Positions 7,239-14,206 of a DNA stretch of 18,820 bases are shown piece after piece. The notes beneath the pieces were generated by a model. It was not told the origin of the DNA. It worked only from the letters and a program-made list of their open reading frames with translations, and did not search any database. Made by a program: the position numbers and the translations under genes. Source of the stretch: an uncultured Parasphingopyxis sp. (lineage in GTDB: Bacteria > Pseudomonadota > Alphaproteobacteria > Sphingomonadales > Sphingomonadaceae); the NCBI GenBank assembly GCA_905479515.1, contig CAJQMX010000236.1, forward strand, positions 1 to 18,820, read 5' to 3'. Positions within the stretch are counted from its first letter, which is position 1, and each line of letters begins with the position of its first letter.

Positions 7239-7881
7239 AATTGCGCGTTCGCGCGCTACGGCGGATCCATAGCTTTAACAGGCCCTGCACGATGAGGCCG
7301 AAGAACAAGGCCATCACCAACCCAAACAGCAATCCGCCGGGAATATGCAGCCCCTGCGCAAGCATTCGGGCATTGGCGTCTATCGCGGCATATTTGTGCA
7401 CAGACGCCAATGCGAATTCAGGACTGGCGTAGATTGCCGCGATATCGCGGCGGCTGCGATACCGCACAATAACGAGCCGGTCCCAGTCTCCGTCACCTTC
7501 GAGCCACGCCGTCCCGAATATCGGATGTGAAGCCCGGCTGGCCAGCAACCTGACCATGACAGCACTGAACCGGTCATAGGCTTCGCGGCCGCTGCCCTCA
7601 AAACCGGTCTCCGAAGAATAGTCAGCCCGATCATGAAACGCGTAAAGATTGATCGTGTAAAAGGGCCTGCCGTCATCCGCTTCGAGAAAGCTGCGCATCG
7701 CAGCGCGCTCTTGATCATTCTCGAAAACTTCAGGCTGGGCCGCCATTTCCGTCATATAGACATCAATCTCATCGGCGCTCAGCGGTGTCGCGCCCCAACT
7801 GTACCAGAGCATAAACAATCCAAGGAGCAAGGCGCCAGCGGCAGCTCCTCCGACAAATGGTCGCTTGCCAGAAATCTTCAC
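7231..7881 (-). CDS. Membrane-anchored DUF1330/Dabb-like protein
   Basis: I choose the GTG at 7879-7881 because GGAG lies 7 bases upstream and the first palindrome ends just before it; a longer start would translate through both palindromes. The product of 216 residues begins KISGKRPF, followed by a membrane segment (GGAAAGALLLGLFMLWYSW). The middle (about 40-175) has FYTINLYAF, a helix with YDRFSAVMVRLL, HPIFGTAWLEGDGDWDRLVIVRY and AAIYASPEFALASVHKYAAID. That order resembles the small alpha-beta barrel of DUF1330/Dabb proteins. A second membrane segment (GGLLFGLVMALFFGLIVQGLLKLW) precedes a basic tail. The soluble part would lie between two membrane helices, probably outside the cytoplasm. 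Its function is unknown. It diverges from an HxlR regulator that probably controls it. Confidence 0.75.
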   Translation of the reverse strand: MKISGKRPFVGGAAAGALLLGLFMLWYSWGATPLSADEIDVYMTEMAAQPEVFENDQERAAMRSFLEADDGRPFYTINLYAFHDRADYSSETGFEGSGREAYDRFSAVMVRLLASRASHPIFGTAWLEGDGDWDRLVIVRYRSRRDIAAIYASPEFALASVHKYAAIDANARMLAQGLHIPGGLLFGLVMALFFGLIVQGLLKLWIRRSARTRNSS

Positions 7882-7893
7882 GGCACATCTCCA

Positions 7894-7910
7894 ACTTGCA
7901 TTTTGCAAGT
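7894..7910. promoter_or_regulatory. Operator-like palindrome 1, ACTTGCA-TTT-TGCAAGT
   Basis: Two perfect 7-bp arms flank a 3-bp centre. The site ends 1-2 bases before the ribosome binding site of the minus-strand membrane protein gene, so a bound protein would block transcription into that gene. It is nearly identical to the second palindrome 34 bp away. The divergent HxlR regulator is the natural candidate to bind it. Confidence 0.75.
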
Positions 7911-7927
7911 CATGCAATGCGCTTTCA

Positions 7928-7944
7928 ACTTGCATTATGCAAGT
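7928..7944. promoter_or_regulatory. Operator-like palindrome 2, ACTTGCA-TTA-TGCAAGT
   Basis: This is the second copy of the 17-bp palindrome, with arms identical to the first. It ends 20 bases before the HxlR start codon. On the minus strand it contains CATAAT, a possible -10 for the membrane protein gene, so binding could repress that promoter and autoregulate the HxlR gene. Confidence 0.75.
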
Positions 7945-7964
7945 GCGATCGATAAACCATTGGC

Positions 7965-8375
7965 ATGAAGCGCAATTCCACGGCTTGCCGATCCCATTGC
8001 CCGATAAATTTTGTCCTCGAAACATTCGGCGACAAATGGACTTTGCTGATTGTCCGGGATTTGATGTTCAAGGGTAAGCGCACCTTCGGCGCGTTCATCG
8101 AATCCGATGAGAAGATTGCAACCAACATCCTCTCGGATCGACTGAAACGTCTGGAAGATCACGGAATAATTGAAAAATCGGCCGATCCCGGCCCGGCCAG
8201 CGGGCGTGGCTATCGGCTCACGGAAAAGGGCAAGGATCTGGTGCCGGTCATGCTGGAAATCACGGCATGGAGCGCCAGGCATGATGCCAGGACCAACACG
8301 CCAGACGATTTTCTTGAACAGTTTTCGGCCGAACGGGATGCCATGATTGCAGGCGTTAAAGCGGCGTTAGACTGA
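7965..8375 (+). CDS. HxlR-family transcriptional regulator
   Basis: The 136-residue protein matches the HxlR winged-helix family: CPINFVLETFGDKWTLLIVRDLM (12-34) is the N-terminal signature, followed by KRTFGAFIES, IATNILSDRLKRLEDHGII (51-69) as the recognition region, and SGRGYRLTEKGKDL (79-92) as the wing. Cys8 and Cys12 precede the HTH. Cys12 is at the position used as a redox or electrophile switch in YodB and HypR, so a thiol-based sensor is possible. No strong ribosome binding site is visible before the ATG. Two 17-bp palindromes lie between it and the divergent membrane protein gene, which is the expected target. The end overlaps the converging serB end by 9 bp (8367-8375). Confidence 0.92.
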   Translation: MKRNSTACRSHCPINFVLETFGDKWTLLIVRDLMFKGKRTFGAFIESDEKIATNILSDRLKRLEDHGIIEKSADPGPASGRGYRLTEKGKDLVPVMLEITAWSARHDARTNTPDDFLEQFSAERDAMIAGVKAALD

Positions 8376-9254
8376 ACCTTCCGCCCAATCCTTGCGGGCA
8401 TAGCCTTGCGCATAGAGCAAGGCTGACAAATCCCCATGATCGATCCGGGCATCTGCGGCATCGCGCAATTTGGGCTTGCCGTGATAGGCAATGCCGAGGC
8501 CGGACTGTTCGATCATCGCAAGATCATTGGCGCCATCGCCAATCGCCAACGTCTCTTCGCGCGCTAGCCCCAGTCGCTGAGTTTCTTCTTCCAAAACGCG
8601 GCGTTTCGTAGCGCTGTCCACAATGGGGCGGATGACGCGGCCCGTCAGCCTGCCGCCCGATATCTCAAGTTGATTGGCAATCGCCCGGTCAAAGCCGATT
8701 TCAGCCGCCACCCGGTCCGCGAACAGCGTGAACCCGCCCGACACCAAAACCGTATAGGTGCCATGCGCCTTCATCGTCCGGACAAGCGCCACAGCGCCCG
8801 CTGTAAGGGCAACGCGCTCCTCATGGCAGCGGGTGACGATATCGGCGTCCATGCCTTCAAGCAGCGCGACCCGTTCGTCGAGCGCCGCTACAAAATCCAG
8901 TTCGCCGCGCATCGCCCGTTCGGTAATCGCGGAAACCTGCGGTTTGAACCCGGCATAATCCGCGAGTTCGTCGAGGCATTCAACGGTGATCATCGTCGAA
9001 TCCATATCAGCGATGAAGAGCTTTTTGGCGCGTCCGGCCTCGGGTTGCACGATGGAATCGACGCCGCCGCCCAGTCCGTTCAGGGCCACTCGCCCTCGGG
9101 CCAGATCACCGCTGAACCGAATATCAGCGGCCTTTTCCGGCTCGATCCAGTTCGTTCCGAACGGTTCGGCCCCTGCTCCAGCGAGCAAATCGGATGCCTG
9201 CGAAATATCGCCTGCGGAAAGCCGATCTGATGCTATGAGCGTTGCAATGAGCAT
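8367..9254 (-). CDS. serB: Phosphoserine phosphatase
   Basis: SerB removes phosphate from O-phosphoserine to give serine, the last step of the phosphorylated serine pathway, in the cytoplasm. The start is the ATG at 9252-9254 (MLIATLIASDRL), with GGAG 9 bases upstream; an upstream extension does not resemble the family. The 295-residue product has an N-terminal regulatory-like part (1-75) followed by the HAD phosphatase core: DMDSTMI (83-89, nucleophile Asp83 and Asp85), SGG (172-174), Lys217, and GDGANDLAMI (239-248). The gene starts head to head with miaA, and the two start codons overlap. The promoter must therefore lie inside miaA coding sequence. Confidence 0.96.
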   Translation of the reverse strand: MLIATLIASDRLSAGDISQASDLLAGAGAEPFGTNWIEPEKAADIRFSGDLARGRVALNGLGGGVDSIVQPEAGRAKKLFIADMDSTMITVECLDELADYAGFKPQVSAITERAMRGELDFVAALDERVALLEGMDADIVTRCHEERVALTAGAVALVRTMKAHGTYTVLVSGGFTLFADRVAAEIGFDRAIANQLEISGGRLTGRVIRPIVDSATKRRVLEEETQRLGLAREETLAIGDGANDLAMIEQSGLGIAYHGKPKLRDAADARIDHGDLSALLYAQGYARKDWAEGSV

Positions 9255-10203
9255 GCGGGAAAACTCCAACGAAAACGCCACCGAACACCTCTCGGGGGCC
9301 AAGGTCGCGCTTATTGCCGGGCCAACCGCCAGCGGCAAGTCGTCTCTTGCGATGAATATTGCAGAACGGACCGGCGGGATCATCATCAACGCCGATAGCG
9401 CCCAGGTATATCGCGACTTGCGGATCGTTACCGCGCGGCCGAGTGAAGCCGAACAAACAGCCCTTCCCCATCAATTATTCGGATATATTGACGGCGCAGA
9501 GGCCTGTTCGGCCGCGCGCTGGGCCAGTGACGCCAAGCTGGAGATCGCTGCAGCGCATCGCGACAACAAGCCCGCGATCCTTGTCGGCGGAACGGGATTG
9601 TATCACCGAACCCTGCTTGAAGGCCTTGCGCCGATCCCCGAAATCGATGCCGAGATTCGGAGCGCAATACGCGCCCTGCCCGTTGCCGATGCCTATGCGG
9701 CTCTGGATCGTGAAGATCCCGCCTCGGCGAGGCGACTTCACCCTGCCGATTCAAGTCGAATCGCCCGTGCACTCGAAGTGGTGCGGTCCACCGGACGGGC
9801 CATTGGCGAATGGCAGCGGGAGAAAAGCGGCGGCATTGCAGGTGAAATTACACTTGTACCGCTGCTTTTGCTCCCCGATCGCGACTGGCTGTACGAACGG
9901 TGCGACCGGCGCTTTGCCGACATGTTTGAAAGTGGTGCAGTCGCCGAGGTGGAAGCACTGCTGCACCGCAACCTTGATCCCTCTTTGCCCATCATGCGCG
10001 CCATCGGAGTCCCTGAAATCGCAGCCTTTCTCAAGGGCGAAATGGATCGTGTCGTGGCGATTACCGCCGCTGCGCAGGCAACCCGACGCTATGCCAAACG
10101 CCAATATACCTGGTTCGCCAACCAGCCGCCTGCTGAATGGCCGCGCATTCATGAATTAGAATATAACGAATATGAAAGTATTATTGTAACTAAATTACTG
10201 TAA
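9235..10203 (+). CDS. miaA: tRNA dimethylallyltransferase
   Basis: MiaA transfers a dimethylallyl group to N6 of A37 in tRNAs that read codons beginning with U. From the ATG at 9235 the protein has 322 residues. It carries the P-loop GPTASGKSS (29-37), the dimethylallyl-diphosphate and tRNA region NADSAQVYRDLRIVTARP (52-69), GGTGLY (118-123), and the family C-terminal YAKRQYTWF. ATGs at 9235, 9247 and 9253 are all possible; none has a strong ribosome binding site, so the start is uncertain by up to 6 codons. The start region overlaps serB on the other strand by 2-20 bp. The last codons (NEYESIIVTKLL) are unusually AT-rich and may double as an upstream promoter element for ilvB. Confidence 0.95.
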   Translation: MSVAMSMRENSNENATEHLSGAKVALIAGPTASGKSSLAMNIAERTGGIIINADSAQVYRDLRIVTARPSEAEQTALPHQLFGYIDGAEACSAARWASDAKLEIAAAHRDNKPAILVGGTGLYHRTLLEGLAPIPEIDAEIRSAIRALPVADAYAALDREDPASARRLHPADSSRIARALEVVRSTGRAIGEWQREKSGGIAGEITLVPLLLLPDRDWLYERCDRRFADMFESGAVAEVEALLHRNLDPSLPIMRAIGVPEIAAFLKGEMDRVVAITAAAQATRRYAKRQYTWFANQPPAEWPRIHELEYNEYESIIVTKLL

Positions 10204-10209
10204 TATACG

Positions 10210-10238
10210 TTGACAGATAATTTGGCCCTGTCTAGCAG
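10210..10238 (+). promoter_or_regulatory. Probable ilvB promoter with AT-rich upstream element
   Basis: A perfect TTGACA (10210-10215) is followed 17 bp later by a weak TAGCAG (10233-10238). GATAAT (10216-10221) is a better -10 but lacks a partner -35. About 60 bases of AT-rich sequence (10150-10209), unlike its surroundings, lie just upstream and resemble an UP element. GACAG and CTGTC (10212-10216 and 10228-10232) form a short inverted repeat across the spacer. Confidence 0.45.
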
Positions 10239-10257
10239 CCCGGGTTCGGCGCTGCTA
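10233..10257 (+). promoter_or_regulatory. Leader hairpin before ilvB
   Basis: TAGCAGC (10233-10239) pairs perfectly with GCTGCTA (10251-10257), and CCG/CGG extend the stem with a bulged C. No T tract follows, so it is not a usual intrinsic terminator for miaA. It could act as an operator or stabilise the ilv mRNA. I see no leader peptide with Ile, Leu or Val codons here. Confidence 0.35.
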
Positions 10258-10289
10258 TCGCGGCGCAACAATTGAAATGGATGATGGTA

Positions 10290-12038
10290 ATGGCAGCCGA
10301 AAAAGCTGGAGCGGATATATTGATCGAAGCACTGCAGGATTGCGGTGTGGAAGTCATTTTCGGCTATCCAGGCGGCGCCGTTCTGCCCATCTATGATGCG
10401 CTGTTCGCGCAGAAGCGTATTCGCCACATATTGTGCCGCCACGAGCAAGGCGCGGCCCATGCCGCCGAGGGTTATGCCCGCGCAACCGGCAAACCGGGTG
10501 TCGTTCTTGTCACGTCGGGCCCGGGCGCGACCAATGCGGTGACAGGCATCGCCGATGCGCTGATGGATTCCATTCCGATGGTCGTCATAACGGGTCAGGT
10601 GCCCTCGACATTGATTGGTACCGATGCGTTTCAGGAAGCAGACACGATCGGCATCACGCGCCACTGCACCAAGCATAATTATCTGGTCAAAGACCCGGAC
10701 AAGCTGGGCAATGTCATTCAGGAAGCCTTTTTCATCGCCTCGACCGGCCGACCCGGCCCGGTCGTTGTAGACATCCCCAAGGATGTTCAGGTGGCAACCG
10801 GCATCTATCGCAAATCCGGCCCAATGCCGCACAAAGCCTATGTGCCGCGGGACAAGCCCGATCCCAAGCTGATCGAAGAGGCAGTAGAGATGATTGCGGC
10901 GGCAGAACGCCCGGTCTTCTACACCGGCGGCGGCATCATCAATGCCGGTCCCGGGGCCAGCCAGATGCTGAGCGAATTGGCGCGGATCACGGGCGCACCT
11001 GTCACTTCGACCCTGATGGGGCTGGGCGCCCTGCCCGCTTCATCCGATCAATGGCTCGGAATGCTCGGGATGCACGGCACGTTCGAGGCCAATATGGCTA
11101 TGAACAAGGCCGATCTGATCATCGCAATCGGCGCGCGCTTCGATGATCGTGTCACCGGGCGGCTCGATGCTTTTTCGCCTGACTCCAAGAAGATCCATAT
11201 CGATATCGACCGCAGCTCGATCAACAAGATCGTGCCCGTTGAAATCGGCATCAATGCGGACGCCGGGCGCGCGATGGAAGATATCGTCAAGATCTGGAAG
11301 GCACGGCAATTCAAAAAGGCGGATTTGCAAGACTGGTGGGCGCGGATCGATGGCTGGCGCGCGACCAAATGCCTCGATTTCCCCGAATCCAACGACGAAA
11401 TCATGCCGCAAACCGCCATTCAGGCGCTTTGGGCGGCCACCCACAAGCAAAACCCGATCATCACCACCGAGGTTGGCCAGCATCAGATGTGGGCGGCGCA
11501 GCATTTCGGGTTTGAAAAGCCAAACAGATGGCTGACTTCCGGGGGCCTTGGTACAATGGGTTATGGACTGCCCGCCGCGATCGGCGCGCAGATCGGCAAT
11601 CCGAAGGCGCTGGTCATTGATATTGCCGGCGAAGCCTCGATCCAGATGTGTATTCAGGAACTGGGAACAGCCAGCCAGTATCGGCTCCCAATCAAGATAT
11701 TCGTCCTGAATAACGAGTATATGGGCATGGTCCGCCAGTGGCAGGAACTAACCTATTCTGGTCGATATTCAGAAAGTTACAGCGATTCCTTGCCAGATTT
11801 TGTGAAACTGGCCGAAGCCTATGGCTGGAAAGGCATTCGCATCGAAAGCAAGGATGAGCTGGAATCCGGCATAAATGAGATGCTGGCTCATGACGGCCCG
11901 GTATTTGTCGATTGCTGTGTTTCCAAAATGGCCAATTGCTTCCCGATGATCCCTTCGGGCGCGGCGCATACGGACATGATCCTGCAGTCAGATGCCGTTT
12001 CAGGCGTGATGGACGACGAAGCAAAGGCGCTAGTCTGA
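10290..12038 (+). CDS. ilvB: Acetolactate synthase large (catalytic) subunit
   Basis: This thiamine-diphosphate enzyme condenses two pyruvates to acetolactate, or pyruvate and 2-oxobutyrate to acetohydroxybutyrate, the first common step to valine, leucine and isoleucine. Starting at MAAEKAGADI, the product has 582 residues. It carries the catalytic Glu in CRHEQGA (Glu52), TSGPGATN (75-82), and a C-terminal domain with GEAS (447-450) and NNEYMGMVRQWQ (474 onward). GEAS stands where many homologues have GDGS in the ThDP/Mg motif. I recall this as usual for alphaproteobacterial enzymes, and the NN ligand is kept. Other in-frame starts at 10272 (TTG), 10281 and 10284 are possible; 10290 has GGATGA nearby and the family-like N-terminus. 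Its stop overlaps ilvN by one base (TGATG). Confidence 0.97.
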   Translation: MAAEKAGADILIEALQDCGVEVIFGYPGGAVLPIYDALFAQKRIRHILCRHEQGAAHAAEGYARATGKPGVVLVTSGPGATNAVTGIADALMDSIPMVVITGQVPSTLIGTDAFQEADTIGITRHCTKHNYLVKDPDKLGNVIQEAFFIASTGRPGPVVVDIPKDVQVATGIYRKSGPMPHKAYVPRDKPDPKLIEEAVEMIAAAERPVFYTGGGIINAGPGASQMLSELARITGAPVTSTLMGLGALPASSDQWLGMLGMHGTFEANMAMNKADLIIAIGARFDDRVTGRLDAFSPDSKKIHIDIDRSSINKIVPVEIGINADAGRAMEDIVKIWKARQFKKADLQDWWARIDGWRATKCLDFPESNDEIMPQTAIQALWAATHKQNPIITTEVGQHQMWAAQHFGFEKPNRWLTSGGLGTMGYGLPAAIGAQIGNPKALVIDIAGEASIQMCIQELGTASQYRLPIKIFVLNNEYMGMVRQWQELTYSGRYSESYSDSLPDFVKLAEAYGWKGIRIESKDELESGINEMLAHDGPVFVDCCVSKMANCFPMIPSGAAHTDMILQSDAVSGVMDDEAKALV

Positions 12039-12553
12039 TGAAAATCCAAACCGAAACTGCCGAGCGCCACACGCTTTCCATTCTGGTTGACAACGAACCG
12101 GGCATCCTCGCGCGGATCGCGGGTATGTTCACCGCACGCGGCTATAATATCGAGAGCCTGACGGTGACCGGCGTGAGCGAAGACGAAACGATCAGCCGGA
12201 TAACCATCGTGACCATAGGGTCGCCCCATGTGATCGAGCAGATCATAGCGCAGACCGAGCGGATGCCGCCGGTTTACAAGGTGGTCGACCTCACCGAGAT
12301 CGGCCCGCATGTTGAACGTGATCTGGCGCTCGTAAAAGTCGCCGGCACGGGAGACAATCGGATCGAGGCTTTGCGGCTGGCGGATGTGTTCCGCGCACGG
12401 GTTGTTGATTCCACAACGAAGAGCTTCGTCTTCGAAGTCACCGGCAACAGCGACAAGGTCGACAGCTTTATTGAACTGATGCGCGAAGTCGGCTTGGTCG
12501 AAGTCGCTCGCACCGGCGTGGTCGCCATTGGCCGCGGCAAGGAAGCGAGCTAA
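12038..12553 (+). CDS. ilvN: Acetolactate synthase small (regulatory) subunit
   Basis: The 171-residue protein begins with an ACT domain (HTLSILVDNEPGILARIAGMF and ARGYNIESLTV, about 10-45), which binds valine for feedback inhibition and activates the catalytic subunit. The second half (RDLALVKVAG to about 165) matches the C-terminal domain of the regulatory subunit. The ATG overlaps the ilvB stop in TGATG, so the two subunits are translationally coupled. The length is usual for IlvH/IlvN. Confidence 0.97.
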   Translation: MKIQTETAERHTLSILVDNEPGILARIAGMFTARGYNIESLTVTGVSEDETISRITIVTIGSPHVIEQIIAQTERMPPVYKVVDLTEIGPHVERDLALVKVAGTGDNRIEALRLADVFRARVVDSTTKSFVFEVTGNSDKVDSFIELMREVGLVEVARTGVVAIGRGKEAS

Positions 12554-12565
12554 ACACACTCCACC

Positions 12566-13902
<1,337 letters not shown>

Positions 13903-13909
13903 GGCTCAT

Positions 13910-14031
13910 CCCTCCTTTCGAGGGAGGGGCCAGGGGTGGGATATGAGGATGGCGGCTCGTTGCCGGTTTCCGACCCATGGACCGAAGCGTCAGCCCCACC
14001 CCAGCCCCTCCCCTAAACAGGAGGGGCTTTT
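13910..14031. repeat. GC-rich inverted repeat (REP/BIME-like)
   Basis: The left block (13922-13940, GGGAGGGGC then GGGGTGGG) is the inverse of the right block (13994-14011), with one bulge. Each block also has its own small hairpin (left: CCCTCC with GGAGGG, 13910-13928). The pattern of alternating CCCC/ACCCC/AGCCCC is the kind of dispersed intergenic repeat found in sphingomonad genomes. It separates ilvC from the leu leader. Confidence 0.55.
14003..14031 (+). terminator. Intrinsic terminator after the ilv operon
   Basis: AGCCCCTCC (14003-14011) pairs with GGAGGGGCT (14020-14028) around an 8-base loop, and TTT (14029-14031) follows. It lies about 100 bases past the ilvC stop and overlaps the right part of the inverted repeat. 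It should end ilv transcription before the leu leader. Confidence 0.65.
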
Positions 14032-14072
14032 CCATCTGGACTTGTTAACCAATTGCCGCCAATAAGCTTCAC

Positions 14073-14120
14073 ATGACAGCGCACCGCGCCCTGCTACTTC
14101 TTCGACTTACACGCCCTTAG
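14073..14120 (+). CDS. leuL: Leucine leader peptide MTAHRALLLLRLTRP
   Basis: This frame encodes 15 residues from ATG to TAG. It has four consecutive Leu codons (CTG CTA CTT CTT, 14091-14102) and a fifth Leu at 14106-14108; several are codons seldom used in a GC-rich genome. Leader peptides of this kind let the ribosome sense leucyl-tRNA supply. The frame lies 86 bases before leuA, and its last codons run into the terminator stem that follows. No strong ribosome binding site precedes the ATG, so translation may be weak or the mRNA leaderless. The peptide itself would have no function. Confidence 0.75.
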   Translation: MTAHRALLLLRLTRP

Positions 14121-14167
14121 GCGTGCCTTTTGTGCTGCATGCAGCACACACGGCCTAAGGGCTTTTT
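14110..14167 (+). terminator. Attenuator terminator of leuA, with competing hairpin
   Basis: GCCCTTAGGC (14113-14122) pairs perfectly with GCCTAAGGGC (14153-14162) and TTTTT (14163-14167) follows. An 18-bp perfect palindrome TGTGCTGCATGCAGCACA (14131-14148) forms a second hairpin inside. The left arm contains the leader TAG stop. A competing local hairpin CACGCC-CTTA-GGCGTG (14110-14125) uses the same left-arm bases, so the two exclude each other, as antiterminator and terminator do. The T tract ends 39 bases before leuA. Confidence 0.75.
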
Positions 14168-14206
14168 GAAAAATCACCGAAACCGAAGAAGAAACAGGCT
14201 ATACTC

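Noticed and set aside
7894..7944. CRISPR-like or mobile-element repeats
   Set aside because: Only two palindromic copies in a divergent promoter spacer next to a regulator; operator sites explain them better.
10204..10289. Leader-peptide attenuator before ilvB
   Set aside because: No short frame with Ile, Val or Leu codons and no terminator with a T tract.
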